Of a stretch of DNA of 62,000 nt, positions 31,716 to 41,535 are shown piece after piece. Under the pieces are notes generated by a model, which was not told where the DNA came from, did not search any database, and saw only the letters and a program-made list of their open reading frames with translations. The position numbers were made by a program, and so were the translations under genes. The stretch's first letter is position 1. The number at the start of each line of letters is the position of its first letter. Origin of the DNA: Symsagittifera roscoffensis (lineage: Eukaryota > Xenacoelomorpha > Acoela > Convolutidae); NCBI RefSeq assembly GCF_963678635.1, contig NC_087065.1, positions 70,513,573-70,575,572 of the forward strand, written 5' to 3'.

Positions 31716-34700
31716 ATGGATGAGAACTTTCAGAAGAGGGTTCAAAGGTTATTTGCGAAGCGAACCAAACTTGAAAATGAACTGTACAAGTGCCATGAAA
31801 TTATAATTGAGAACATTGAAAGTCAGAGTCGCTCATCAAAGATTGACACTCAGATTCAGAATTGCAAGAGCCTGATAGAGACTGCAGTTGAAATAAATGA
31901 GGAATTGATTAAGTTAGCTTCTAAAAGTGTTGATCCTGATAAATTGATACCAGCGCAGGATATGTGGCTTCATACGGTTACATCAAGAAACGATACAGTT
32001 TTACAGAAGGCTGCATCATATAAAACTGGCTTAAACGTTGAACCTGAGGAAACAGAGCTTGACAATGTTTCAGAATCGTTAAGTACGATCGTAACAACAC
32101 AACCACAAGATTCACATGAAGCAGATGCGCGCTCTAAGGTGTCGCGGTACAGTAGTCGACATCATAAATCAGGTTCGCATAAATCCAGTCGCTATACCGT
32201 CGCGCAGTCAAAAACATCAACTGAGAAAAGGCGAGATTTGTTGGTTTTGAAGAAGCAGCAGGAGGAACTTGAGAGACAAGCAAAGGTGTCATTGAAGTTG
32301 AAAGCGCAGCAAAATAAAATAAAAGAACAGCAAGGTAATTTAGAGTTGGAAGAACTAGCTGAGGTACACCGCAAGAAACTGGCTGAAATTGAGTTAAAGG
32401 AATTCGAGTTGGAAGAAGAGCTTTCTGCAGCAAGTGAGAAGATAGGAAATGCTAGCGTAACACATGTTGACCCACAACGTACTGAACAATGGGTAGAAAA
32501 CGTTGTCACTGAGCAAGAGCAGGCCGAAGTTGTTGCAAGCTCAGAGCAAAGTCATCCAGTAGTCGAGAGTTCCACTTTGATTGCTACTGATGTTTTGCAA
32601 GGGGTTGGTGCCGTCGTCAGCGGGGGTGCCGTCGTCAACGCTGGTCAAACCACATACAGTGAACCGGGAGGCCACAATAGGAATCGAATTCAGGCTCAGA
32701 GATCAAGTTTGGTCCAATCGCGTCTGTCATTGCACTCAATCGAGAACCCATCTAGTTTACCACAGTTCGTTGCCTCCAGCTCAAACTTTGTTACTCCACA
32801 CTTAGCGTCAACACCTCATGCTGAAGTTTCGCAAAATCACAATCTGATACCACAAGCAGGTGGTAGCATTCCCGCTTCAATGCCCTTTGGTAATCCCACC
32901 ATTAATGTGGCACCGCCTTCTGTGTCGACCGTTACTAATCCAGTTTCGCTTCCGGCGAGTCAACCTTTTGTTTCTCCATTAACCGTTCCGATTCCCATTT
33001 CGCTTCCGATTATTCAACCATTTGTCCCGTCAACCGTTCCTATTCCCTCTTTGCTTCCGGTCAGTCAGCCACATTCCGGCCCCGTTTCAACTGGGTATCA
33101 GGCGCCTGCAGCGCCATCCCATCAACCTATAAATGTTCCAAACAACCCAACAAGTTTCTCAAGTGAACACTATAACCCGTATAGCAGTTTGTGGAGACCT
33201 GCCGCGACTGCGCAAACGATGCCAGTTCCTCAATACTGTGCACCGCCCTCAAACGTTTTCTCAGTGACAACTCCTGTTGTTCCACCAAACACCGTAGTTC
33301 CTTATACAAGTTTTGGGACTGTGTATTACACCCAGCCGCAAACTCATCCAGTTGTTGAAACAGCGCATCAAGGTTATCCACCTACATATCCTGCGCCCAC
33401 TACGGGCCCGTCTTACGTGCCTAATAGCGACGAACAACCCATCTCGGCGAGAGAGTTAGCAGACATCATTCTGCATAGCCGCAAAGACCGTCTACCGGAG
33501 TTGAAATTGGAAGTGTTTGATGGAGAACCACTTAACTGGTATGAATGGTTCGGGCAGTTCCAAGCAACAGTTGATTCGGCTATGCTAACTGATGATGAAA
33601 AACTCAAATATCTGAAAACACACGTTAAAGACAAAGCCAAGAGTGCAATTGCGGAATACGGCTACAGTGGAGTGTTGTATAAGGATGCTCTAGCAACTCT
33701 CCAGAGAAAGTTTGGGCAACCTCATGTTGTAGTTGGTGCATTTTTGGATAAGTTGAAGAATTTTCCCGCATTGAAGATGCACAACTCTGACCATGTTATA
33801 AGTTTTTCTGCGGTGATTTCTGGGCTCGTAGCTGTTTTTAGGTCTTTGTCGTTCAATGACGACTTGAAAAGTGTGAACCTATTAAATCAAGCCGTCAGTA
33901 AGCTTCCTCCAAATCTAAAAGAGGCATGGTCCATGCATACTGTTAGACAACATTGGCAGCGATTAACATTGCTAGACTTCAACGATTGGCTTAAGAATAA
34001 GGCAGAAGGCCATGAGCGATTGAAATCTTTAGTCAAAGTCGAGCAGCCAGTTAAACAAAAAGTAATTACAAAAGTGCTTGCAGGTAACACTAAGGTAAGT
34101 TCTAAGGATGAGAAAAGTAGAGAAAAGACGAGGTTTCCTCCATGCTCGCTATGCAAAGGGCAGCATGCACTCTGGAACTGTTCCGTGTTCAAAGAGAAAA
34201 ACGCAACACAAAGGGCTAAATATGTAGCAGAACAAAAGCTCTGTTTTTCTTGTTTACAAGGCAACCATACCTTCCGAAAGTGCCAAAAGGCAAGAAAATG
34301 CCCAAAACAGGACTGTGAGAGCACTCACAATGTGCTTCTTCATGGAGCCGAGAAAGTTTTCCCGCCCAAAGAGGCCGACCGATCACCATCAACTCAAACT
34401 AATACAAACACTACTTCTGCAAACAACGCAGCTTGTGTTAAACCTTGTGAGGGAACTGCAAAAGGTATTCTTCCCGTTGCGTTGGTAGATGTGTCCTCTG
34501 GTTCGGAAAATTCGAATGCACTAGCACTTTGTGACACCGGTTCCACTCATTCTTGGGTTTCCGCGGCACTCGTTGAACGTCTGAAATTAGTTGGCACGCC
34601 CGTAAATGTTACGACCGATGGTTTTAACTCAGCCAAGGTATCTAAAACTCAACGAGTTCACTTGAAAGTTTCCGCAAAACCCAATGAAAGTGAATTTTCG

Positions 34701-36725
34701 TTTTCGTTTGTCGCTTTCGTTAAGCACAACATGTATATAGGACCCGATGTTATAAACGTTTCCGAATTGCAGGTCAAATACCCGCAACTAGCCCCGTTAA
34801 AGACGACTGCGTATAATTACAAAGAGATTGAGATAGTTATAGGACAGGACTTCTATCATGCGATAAGACCCCTCGAACATGTCTTCGGAGATGAACTTGA
34901 CTCACCGTGCGCCGTCCGACTTCCGATAGGTTGGGTCATTAGTGGTCCGTCTCCTGATCGTTCGTCCTTAAATTCTTCTTCCTTTAACTGCGTTACGGAC
35001 GATATTTCTCTGACCGACCAAATCAAAACTTGGTATGAGTTAGAGTCGTATGGTGCGTTCAAGCAAGTAGATGCCCGTTCCGCCGCAGACAAGCGTGCTT
35101 TGTCGATCCTAAAAACTGAAACCGTTCACGATGGTGAGCGTTACACTGTACCGATGCTGTGGAGTGATAATGATGTTAGCTTGCCTAACAATTATTATTC
35201 TTCATTAGCCCAATTAAAGTCGTTAGAGAAAAGATTAGATAAAGATCCGTTACTTCGCAAGAAGTATACCGAAACAATCAGAGAAGATATAAGTAAAGGA
35301 TATGTCATAACCGTCAACCCGCACGATCCCAGCTCACGAGCCGAACGTGAGTGGTATCTTCCACACCATCCGGTTTTGAACCCGAACAAACCCGGCAAGG
35401 TGCGCCGTGTGCTCAATGGAGCATCCAAATTTCATGGCACTTCCTTAAATAGATCTCTCTTGGTTGGCCCGGATCTCCTTCAAAATCTTATTTTTGTACT
35501 GTTGAGGTTCCGTCAACACAAGTACGCCGTCTCAGCGGACATAGAAGGTATGTTCTTACAAGTTGGAGTACTTGCGCGAGATCAACCGTCTCTCCGTTTT
35601 TTGTGGCGGGAGGACCCCACTTCAAGTGTGGTGGTTCACCAATACACCCGTCATATTTTTGGCGCTCGTGATTCGCCAACTTGTGCGAATTTCGCGCTAC
35701 AAAAAACTGCTTCTGATAATCAAGCTGAATACCCCGAAGCCGCTTCAGCCGTTGTCCAGAAGTTTTACATGGACGACTATCTTGACTCGTTCGAAAATAC
35801 CGCTGACGCTCTTAGCCTAAGTAAAGACTTAGTCGCAATGCTCAAATTAGGTGGGTTTAACCTGACAAAGTTTGTTAGCAATGTACCCGAAGTTACAACC
35901 GCTCTTAATCCGGACAACCGTGAGTCCAACCCGTCAGTTAAGGATATTTGTAAGAGTCCAGACCAATCGTCGCATGTTCTTGGTCTCAGGTGGGATCATG
36001 TAAAAGATACCCTAGTAGTAAGTAGAGGTGTTGATCGACCACTAGATAAAGCAATTACTCAACGCACCGTGTTGAGTTTTGTTTCCTCAGTTTTTGATCC
36101 AATAGGACTGGTAGCTCCATATACTGTGAAAGCGCGCCTTTTACTAAAAGACATATGGAGAATCAGTGGTCAAAAGTGGGATGATGATCTCCCAGAGGAA
36201 ATTAAACAACAATTTCTAGATTGGCACTCAGGACTTCCACTATTAGGTACTCTGACGATACCTCGTAGCTACTTTACCGAACCGTTCGACCGCTGTGAAC
36301 TTCACACGTTCGGTGATAGTTCGCAGGACGTTTTTTGCGCCGTATCGTTTCTCCGAGCCCGACTTGCTAAATCGCAAAAGACCGAGTTAGCTTTTGTATT
36401 TGGGAAAGCCCGTGTAGCGCCTATGAAGATGCTCTCCATTCCCAAGTTAGAGCTTCAGGCTGCTCTGCTTGCGACTCGACTCAAAGAAGAGATTTTGAAA
36501 GCGCTTACTTTCAAAGTAAGCAATGTATTCATGTGGACTGATTCTACCACCGTTCTCCAGTGGCTTAACTCGTGCAACAAACTTCCTGTGTTTGTTGGAA
36601 ACCGCACTGGTGAAATCTTGGAGTCCACCACCATTGATCAATGGAATCATGTACTCAGTGGTGATAACCCAGCTGATACCGGCACACGAGGGATTTCTTT
36701 GGAAGCCCTCAAGGATAGCAGCTAG
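31716..36725 (+). CDS. BEL/Pao polyprotein, gag to RNase H
   Basis: 1669 codons from ATG 31716 ('gccatggat', good context) to TAG 36723-36725. In order: N-terminal coiled coils (about 1-70 and 172-245, Glu/Lys-rich); a Pro/Ser/Thr-rich linker (about 340-580); the DUF1759 gag-like domain (about 588-740, LPELKLEVFDGEPLNWYEWF); Cys/His knuckles (about 809-880, CSLCKGQHALWNC and CFSCLQGNHTFRKC); aspartic protease with DTGS at about 940; reverse transcriptase with YMDD at 1351-1354; and RNase H with acidic residues in FGDSS, KLELQ, TDST and NPAD (about 1530-1660). It makes the capsid and enzymes for reverse transcription in cytoplasmic particles. All active-site motifs look intact. The TAG separates integrase. 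Confidence 0.95.
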   Translation: MDENFQKRVQRLFAKRTKLENELYKCHEIIIENIESQSRSSKIDTQIQNCKSLIETAVEINEELIKLASKSVDPDKLIPAQDMWLHTVTSRNDTVLQKAASYKTGLNVEPEETELDNVSESLSTIVTTQPQDSHEADARSKVSRYSSRHHKSGSHKSSRYTVAQSKTSTEKRRDLLVLKKQQEELERQAKVSLKLKAQQNKIKEQQGNLELEELAEVHRKKLAEIELKEFELEEELSAASEKIGNASVTHVDPQRTEQWVENVVTEQEQAEVVASSEQSHPVVESSTLIATDVLQGVGAVVSGGAVVNAGQTTYSEPGGHNRNRIQAQRSSLVQSRLSLHSIENPSSLPQFVASSSNFVTPHLASTPHAEVSQNHNLIPQAGGSIPASMPFGNPTINVAPPSVSTVTNPVSLPASQPFVSPLTVPIPISLPIIQPFVPSTVPIPSLLPVSQPHSGPVSTGYQAPAAPSHQPINVPNNPTSFSSEHYNPYSSLWRPAATAQTMPVPQYCAPPSNVFSVTTPVVPPNTVVPYTSFGTVYYTQPQTHPVVETAHQGYPPTYPAPTTGPSYVPNSDEQPISARELADIILHSRKDRLPELKLEVFDGEPLNWYEWFGQFQATVDSAMLTDDEKLKYLKTHVKDKAKSAIAEYGYSGVLYKDALATLQRKFGQPHVVVGAFLDKLKNFPALKMHNSDHVISFSAVISGLVAVFRSLSFNDDLKSVNLLNQAVSKLPPNLKEAWSMHTVRQHWQRLTLLDFNDWLKNKAEGHERLKSLVKVEQPVKQKVITKVLAGNTKVSSKDEKSREKTRFPPCSLCKGQHALWNCSVFKEKNATQRAKYVAEQKLCFSCLQGNHTFRKCQKARKCPKQDCESTHNVLLHGAEKVFPPKEADRSPSTQTNTNTTSANNAACVKPCEGTAKGILPVALVDVSSGSENSNALALCDTGSTHSWVSAALVERLKLVGTPVNVTTDGFNSAKVSKTQRVHLKVSAKPNESEFSFSFVAFVKHNMYIGPDVINVSELQVKYPQLAPLKTTAYNYKEIEIVIGQDFYHAIRPLEHVFGDELDSPCAVRLPIGWVISGPSPDRSSLNSSSFNCVTDDISLTDQIKTWYELESYGAFKQVDARSAADKRALSILKTETVHDGERYTVPMLWSDNDVSLPNNYYSSLAQLKSLEKRLDKDPLLRKKYTETIREDISKGYVITVNPHDPSSRAEREWYLPHHPVLNPNKPGKVRRVLNGASKFHGTSLNRSLLVGPDLLQNLIFVLLRFRQHKYAVSADIEGMFLQVGVLARDQPSLRFLWREDPTSSVVVHQYTRHIFGARDSPTCANFALQKTASDNQAEYPEAASAVVQKFYMDDYLDSFENTADALSLSKDLVAMLKLGGFNLTKFVSNVPEVTTALNPDNRESNPSVKDICKSPDQSSHVLGLRWDHVKDTLVVSRGVDRPLDKAITQRTVLSFVSSVFDPIGLVAPYTVKARLLLKDIWRISGQKWDDDLPEEIKQQFLDWHSGLPLLGTLTIPRSYFTEPFDRCELHTFGDSSQDVFCAVSFLRARLAKSQKTELAFVFGKARVAPMKMLSIPKLELQAALLATRLKEEILKALTFKVSNVFMWTDSTTVLQWLNSCNKLPVFVGNRTGEILESTTIDQWNHVLSGDNPADTGTRGISLEALKDSS
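36723..36725 (+). other. In-frame TAG inside the BEL polyprotein
   Basis: The frame stays open on both sides (31716-36722 and 36726-38387, same phase). The TAG lies shortly after the last RNase H motif, just before 'GPSIL'. At this spot BEL/Pao proteins usually have a Trp followed a few residues later by Gly-Pro, so the codon fits a one-base nonsense change. Readthrough is possible but no supporting signal is obvious. Confidence 0.8.
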
Positions 36726-38390
36726 GTTAGAGGCCCTAGTATATTGAGGACATGTGATTGGCCATTCAAGCCGAACACTGATGTCATCAAAAAGATCCAA
36801 TTAAAAGGCCCACTCTGTGACATTGATACATGCCTTGAGACTGCATCTACGTTTGTTGTTGGTGCTTCATCTGAGAAAGCGCCGTCGATCCGTCTGTTTA
36901 AAAATTGGGATAAATTCAGCTCAATTGTAAAGTACAAACGTGTTTTAGCGTTTATGCTTCGTGTGCTACCATCGCATAAACACTTCCGTACAAAAACGCT
37001 TGAAATAACCGACCCGTCCGAGTTAGATATTGCCGAGCAGAAGCTCATTTATCTCGCTCAGTCCGAATCATTTCCTGCCGAAGTGAAAATACTTCAGTCC
37101 GATAAACTGATAACAAAGAAAAGTCGGATTGCTAAATATTCTCCGTTCATCGGCCCAGCTGGCATCCTGCGTTCAACTGGACGTATCAGCCGTCTTGTTG
37201 ATACCGACTTTGATAGCAAACATCCAATAATACTGGATGGTCGACACCGAGTTGCTCATATGTTGATTAGGCATATGCACTTTCAACATGCACATCAGGG
37301 GTTGGATTACATGCGTGCTGTAGTTCAGTTGAAATACATTGTTCTGAAGTTGCGCTGGTTACTTGGGAACATCGAAAATACTTGCATAACATGCCGTAAG
37401 CGCAAAGCAAAAACAGTTGTGCCCATTATGTCTGACCTACCGATTGAAAGACTGGGTTACAAGCAGCCTCCCTTCTCCAACACAGGTGTTGATTACTTTG
37501 GCCCGTTTCAAGTGCCGATACGCCGAAGTACCGAAAAGAGATGGGGTTTCCTATTTACCTGCCTCACGACTCGAGCAGTTCACATCGAGTTGGTTCCATC
37601 TCTCGATACTAGTTCCTGCGTCATGGGCGTAGAGCGATTTATTGCAAGGCGAGGTACCCCCAAAACCATTCTTTCTGACAATGGCACGAATTTTGTTGGT
37701 GCTCAAAAGGAGCTCCTATCCTGTGTCCAAAATTGGAACAAAGTCGCCCCGGCCGTTTTCGTCCACAAAGGCATTAAATGGAAGTTTAACCCGCCCAGTG
37801 CCCCTCATCACGGTGGCGCCTGGGAGCGGCTAGTGAGAAGTGTTAAGCGAGTGTTGTACGACATATTAGGCAACAGGAGATTAACTGAGGAAGTTCTAGG
37901 AACAACGCTCTGCCTAGTTGAACAATTACTTAACGCAAGACCGATCACTCCGGTCAGTTCCGATCCGCACGACCTAGAGGCACTCACCCCGAATCACTTC
38001 ATTCTCGGTCACAGCGCAGCTAGCTTCCCGTCGTTAAGTTTCGAAGATAACTTTGATTATAAAAAGCGTTACGCCAGAGCACAATCGTACGCTAACGCAG
38101 TTTGGTCACGCTGGCTGCGTGAATATGTACCATCTCTCAACAAGAGAGCAAAGTGGCATAATGATTCGGATGTCACACTGAAAACCGGCGACTTGGTTTG
38201 GGTAGTCGAACCCGACAGCCCACGTGGGCATTACCCACTCGCCCGTATTGCTAAACTACACTACGGCAAAGACGGATGCGCCCGATCCGCCGATATCAAA
38301 ACTGTTACGAGCGAGCTGACACGACCGACCGTAAAACTCGCACCTGTTCTTCCGTCTTTAGGGGCGGAGGATGTTGCAGCGCAAATGTAA
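36726..38390 (+). CDS. BEL/Pao polyprotein, integrase part (beyond the TAG)
   Basis: This continues in frame for about 554 codons to TAA 38388-38390, which lies 19 bases inside the 3' LTR. It has no own well-placed ATG near its start (the first in-frame candidate near 36744 is TTG), so it depends on the upstream frame. Domains: HHCC zinc motif (HMHFQHAHQG, then CITCRKRK); DDE core with Asp in GVDYFGP, Asp in SDNGTNF and Glu in GAWERL; and a C-terminal DUF5641-like region (WLREYVPSL, GDLVWVVEPDSPRGHYPLAR). Integrase inserts the cDNA into the genome. With the TAG, this copy probably makes no integrase except by readthrough. Confidence 0.92.
   Translation, partial: VRGPSILRTCDWPFKPNTDVIKKIQLKGPLCDIDTCLETASTFVVGASSEKAPSIRLFKNWDKFSSIVKYKRVLAFMLRVLPSHKHFRTKTLEITDPSELDIAEQKLIYLAQSESFPAEVKILQSDKLITKKSRIAKYSPFIGPAGILRSTGRISRLVDTDFDSKHPIILDGRHRVAHMLIRHMHFQHAHQGLDYMRAVVQLKYIVLKLRWLLGNIENTCITCRKRKAKTVVPIMSDLPIERLGYKQPPFSNTGVDYFGPFQVPIRRSTEKRWGFLFTCLTTRAVHIELVPSLDTSSCVMGVERFIARRGTPKTILSDNGTNFVGAQKELLSCVQNWNKVAPAVFVHKGIKWKFNPPSAPHHGGAWERLVRSVKRVLYDILGNRRLTEEVLGTTLCLVEQLLNARPITPVSSDPHDLEALTPNHFILGHSAASFPSLSFEDNFDYKKRYARAQSYANAVWSRWLREYVPSLNKRAKWHNDSDVTLKTGDLVWVVEPDSPRGHYPLARIAKLHYGKDGCARSADIKTVTSELTRPTVKLAPVLPSLGAEDVAAQM
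38361..38371 (+). other. BEL polypurine tract
   Basis: 'ggggcggagga' directly precedes the 3' LTR TG. It is purine-rich apart from one C and is the expected plus-strand primer for reverse transcription. It also lies inside the integrase reading frame. Confidence 0.8.
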
Positions 38391-38857
38391 ATGTGCGAGA
38401 GTATAAATGCATATAAAAGTAAATACATACAGGGACAGTAGCCAAGCGTATACATGGTGCGTCCCGGCGGGTTCGGCGCCGGTTCGAATCCCGACTAGGT
38501 CATTTCCTTTCTAGAACTCGAATGTGCACCGAACTTGATGGGATGCTCCGTAACCAGGTTCGGTCCCCCCAAAACCCATTTTAACCGTTTTTTCGCTCTC
38601 ATTTGGTTCAGCCTTGGTTATGGCTGACCTTTAAAAAGAGCAATTTGTCTCAAGGACAAATACTGGCCATTTTTGCAGCTTGCTTTGAGTTATGCAGTTT
38701 ATTGTGGCCGATGTTACCGATGATAAAGTTTGTTAAAATTATCGTTATATTTTCAAATTTCCGTTATATTTCCGGAGTTATTTTGCCGAGAAAATACTCA
38801 TTAATTAAAGTGTTTAAAAACCGTTTTTTTTTATAATCTTGGAGATTGACGCGCACA
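38372..38857 (+). repeat. BEL 3' LTR
   Basis: 486 bp, no difference from the 5' LTR seen by eye, including the TATA box (38412), the tRNA-like segment (38434-38505, B box 38481) and the 77-codon frame. It ends 'gcgcaca'. Confidence 0.97.
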
Positions 38858-38862
38858 GCTTT
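38858..38862. repeat. BEL target-site duplication, right (gcttt)
   Basis: Exact copy of the 5 bases at 29804-29808. It marks the integration site in relic G1. Confidence 0.9.
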
Positions 38863-39379
38863 ATCCACAAGGTTTGGTGACAAATAGTTTACTCATCCCA
38901 CTTTTTTTTAACGAAATGTGCTCTATTTCGTATTCTGATGGCAACAACCCGTCCATCCATGTCACCAGTCTTTTTTGTGGTTGAACTATTTATTGACCAA
39001 TGTGTTAACGCAACTGCCCAAAACTCCACTCATTTACGCTTTAGTTGAGCTCGGCTCCATTCAAAATTGCGACGAGTTTGATGTCGGTTTCCACCGTCAT
39101 AGTGCAATTGTTCCAAGGCTGCTCTAGGCCTTTTTTGGAGACCCGTCACAATTCACCTTCAATTATTTTTCCAAAGGGACTTTTGAGATACTCACATACG
39201 TAATTTTTCATAATATTGAACTCTAACTCATGATTTCAACCCTATTCTAATCTGGAACGTTTCTAATCTGTTTCTGTTTTAGCTGCTAGGTTGGGAATAA
39301 TTCTCAGAAAGTGGCTGATTGATCTAATCAATGGTCAAAATTCTGTGTTTTTTCTGGCATAAAACCAATCCGACTTTTA

Positions 39380-39600
39380 CCTCAACAGGTATTGTACCCT
39401 TGTACGTTATCTATTCCCCAACCAATCAGTTTCATTTGCCAAAAACGTTCTTTTACTTCGTTTCTCGGCTGATTTTTTTCGTCCAACAACCTTAAAACAT
39501 TTTGATTTTCACTCCAATGGTATTCTTCGGAGCACCAATTTGTGATTAGCATATCGTCTAGATGTATGTGAACTCCTGGCAATTAGTCTAACATTGCGTC
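39380..39600 (-). pseudogene. G1: reverse-transcriptase fragment
   Basis: The minus-strand frame starts MPGVHIHLDDMLIT, followed by SEEYHWSENQNVLRLLDEKN. Ty3/Gypsy RTs have 'LPGVxVYLDDILI', then 'EExHxxxLxxVLxRLxE'. The catalytic YLDD reads HLDD here. The same block is in G3 at 58739-58533. It is short and flanked by stops. Confidence 0.8.
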
Positions 39601-40899
39601 CATTTTTAACTGCAACTTGTCTCCTCATCCCCGACACGTAAGCTTCCGTTTGAAAGCAATACGCACCTCTGCCCACGATGCTGAAGATACCTAGTCTTTT
39701 TGCCGCTTCGCTGAGCTTCGCTTCGCATGCAAAAATGCATCTTCTAATTCGATGTTAGAGAACTACGTCTCATCCGTTGTTTTCCATGTATTAATAGTGC
39801 TAATTTATTGACTACTTCCTTCATATTTGTCATCTCGTAACCATTCCACAGGTTTGATTGTTGATCAGTTTTATAGTTAGAGCCAGTTTGACCGACCAAC
39901 CCGCTTCGAGATTGAAACCGTTGGTAGGATTTGTGAGTCTTCCTTACATTTTTTGAGATTAAAGATTTGCCTCTCTTCTGGAAGGTTGCCAATGATTTTT
40001 TCGTAGTTTGGCAGTATATGAATAGGAACTTGTTTATCATTCACCTGAATCAAACGCAACGGCTCGTCGAAGTTTAAGGCTCTTCACAGTTTTGCAATAT
40101 TTCCTATTATTCAAAAATGAGTTTCGAAATCTTTCAGGAATTATTTAGTAAGTCGACCTGGATTTGGTGGGTACTGGACACCAATTCCAGATTACACTCT
40201 CACTTGTTTTTCTTCAATCTTTATTTTTCATTCTTCCTACTTTGTTCTCAATGATTTCGAAACTTTGTTCCCATAATTTCTCGTTGGCCGCCTTCCATTA
40301 TGAAGAATCCTACTCCCCTGACATTCCATCCTTCGAATGCGATATTCTTCAAAACCGTCCAATTACTTGAATAATATTGTCGGTATTTTTTGTAGATAAG
40401 ATTCTGAATATCCTCTGGTACGTCTTAATAGGCGAAAATCGTTTTCAAATCATTCATTTTTAGAAGGGATTTAAACGATACCGGGCTTTTACAATCAATT
40501 CAAAATTGTGTCTCTATACGGTTTTTCCTATCTTGATATCCACAAATTTCGTTTCCGATAATCAACTCCGAAATTATCCCATTCTGTCTCGATTGCAAAC
40601 GCTGCGAAATTTCAGATGTCATCGTTGCAGTCAAAGCTTCTGATAACAAATGTCCCATTTTTGAGAATATGTTGGTCCTCTCCACCTGCTGCACCCCAGA
40701 TTTTTATCATCCTAAGCAAAATTACCTCGAGCGCTGCAGCAATTGCAAACGTTTTTCCTTGCTTTTCTCTGTGATTAAAACGAGGAGAGATTACAGCAGT
40801 TATGACAATTTTTAAACATTTGTCCTTGTGATCTTTTTATCAATTTTTTCTTCAATCTTTCTTTGCTCAGTTCCGAGGTTTTCGGTTACCCAAGATAAA

Positions 40900-41260
40900 T
40901 CGTTACCTTCCAATTTTTGGAATACTTTCGCTAACCTACATGACCTTGTCTCCTTCTCTCACTACTGCAAATACAAGGGCATCTGACGGACTTAATTTTT
41001 TTCAAGCACAACTGCTTTTGGATTTCTCCGTTTCTCATATTAAATATGAACACATCTAAAACAACGGAGTCTTCCTTCTTCCCAAAATTGCACCCCCGTT
41101 ATAGTTCATTCAGCGCCTCAAAAAACTGCTGCATGCTTTCCTTCTCTCTTCGCTTCTTGTCGAATAAAATGAACCATCGGCCTGTAATATTCAGTACCTT
41201 CATGAATTCGATGACAACCTTCATAAGCTCCGCTCGGATCGCCACTGTTGTTGACTAAAT
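40900..41260 (-). pseudogene. G1: gag capsid fragment
   Basis: Across frame shifts the minus strand reads FDKKRREKESMQQFFEALNE, then further gag-like blocks and NMRNGEIQKQLC and SDALVFAV. The order and spacing are as in the retrotransposon gag domain (E-S-V/M-x-x-F-x-x-L-x-x-L, then the I-x-x-x-L helix). The MINSEIRKQLC block in G2 (47110-47060) is the same segment. Confidence 0.6.
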
Positions 41261-41301
41261 CTGCGTTCCTTTTCATCATCGCGTCGTAATACCTGATGCA
41301 T

Positions 41302-41535
41302 CTAGTTCACCGACACTAACAGATGGTATTTCAGTTTTTCCGCTCTTAGCCGATGACATATGCCTTTTCCCATTAATAGATGATCTTCTATTCTTCTGCT
41401 AGACGTATTGGCCTGAACTCGTCGTGCAATTGGGACGGAAAAATTGCCTAAAATTTCCCTACCTATCTTGTCGATTGCCTCTCGCAATCGGTCTATTTTT
41501 GCTTGAATAATGAATACTAGTCTGCATAAGGTCAA
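41302..41535 (-). pseudogene. G2: coiled-coil frame 3' of integrase
   Basis: Reads LVFIIQAKIDRLREAIDKIG. This parallels FVDEAQAEIQRKREAVGKAG in G3 (55039-54764) and a decayed form in G1 near 27480. The heptad-like spacing suggests a coiled coil. No known domain was recognised. Confidence 0.55.

Larger units (their letters stand above)
29809..38857 (+). mobile_element. Complete BEL/Pao LTR retrotransposon
   Basis: A 9049-bp element: 5' LTR 29809-30294, primer site at 30298, a long leader, one polyprotein frame 31716-38390 (broken by one TAG at 36723), a purine tract at 38361-38371 and 3' LTR 38372-38857. The LTRs are 486 bp each, start TG, end CA and show no difference by eye. A perfect 5-bp duplication flanks it. 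The domain order gag (DUF1759)-protease-RT-RNase H-integrase (with C-terminal DUF5641-like part) is that of BEL/Pao. No envelope gene is seen. Identical LTRs mean a recent insertion. It interrupts the decayed relic G1. Confidence 0.97.
27240..41262 (-). mobile_element. Ty3/Gypsy-like retrotransposon relic G1, split by BEL insertion
   Basis: Minus-strand relic: 27240-29808 (3' half) and 38863-41262 (5' half). From 5' to 3' on the minus strand: gag capsid-like sequence (41258-40900, NMRNGEIQKQLC-type block), then the reverse-transcriptase block PGVHIHLDD at about 39550, then integrase-like sequence (29319-29070), then an extra coiled-coil frame at about 27900-27460. Frames are broken by many stops and shifts. 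Block-by-block likeness to G2 and G3 in the same order shows a family. LTRs were not identified. Confidence 0.7.

Noticed and set aside
32134-32509. Minus-strand frames inside the BEL polyprotein
   Set aside because: Shadows of the main coding frame.
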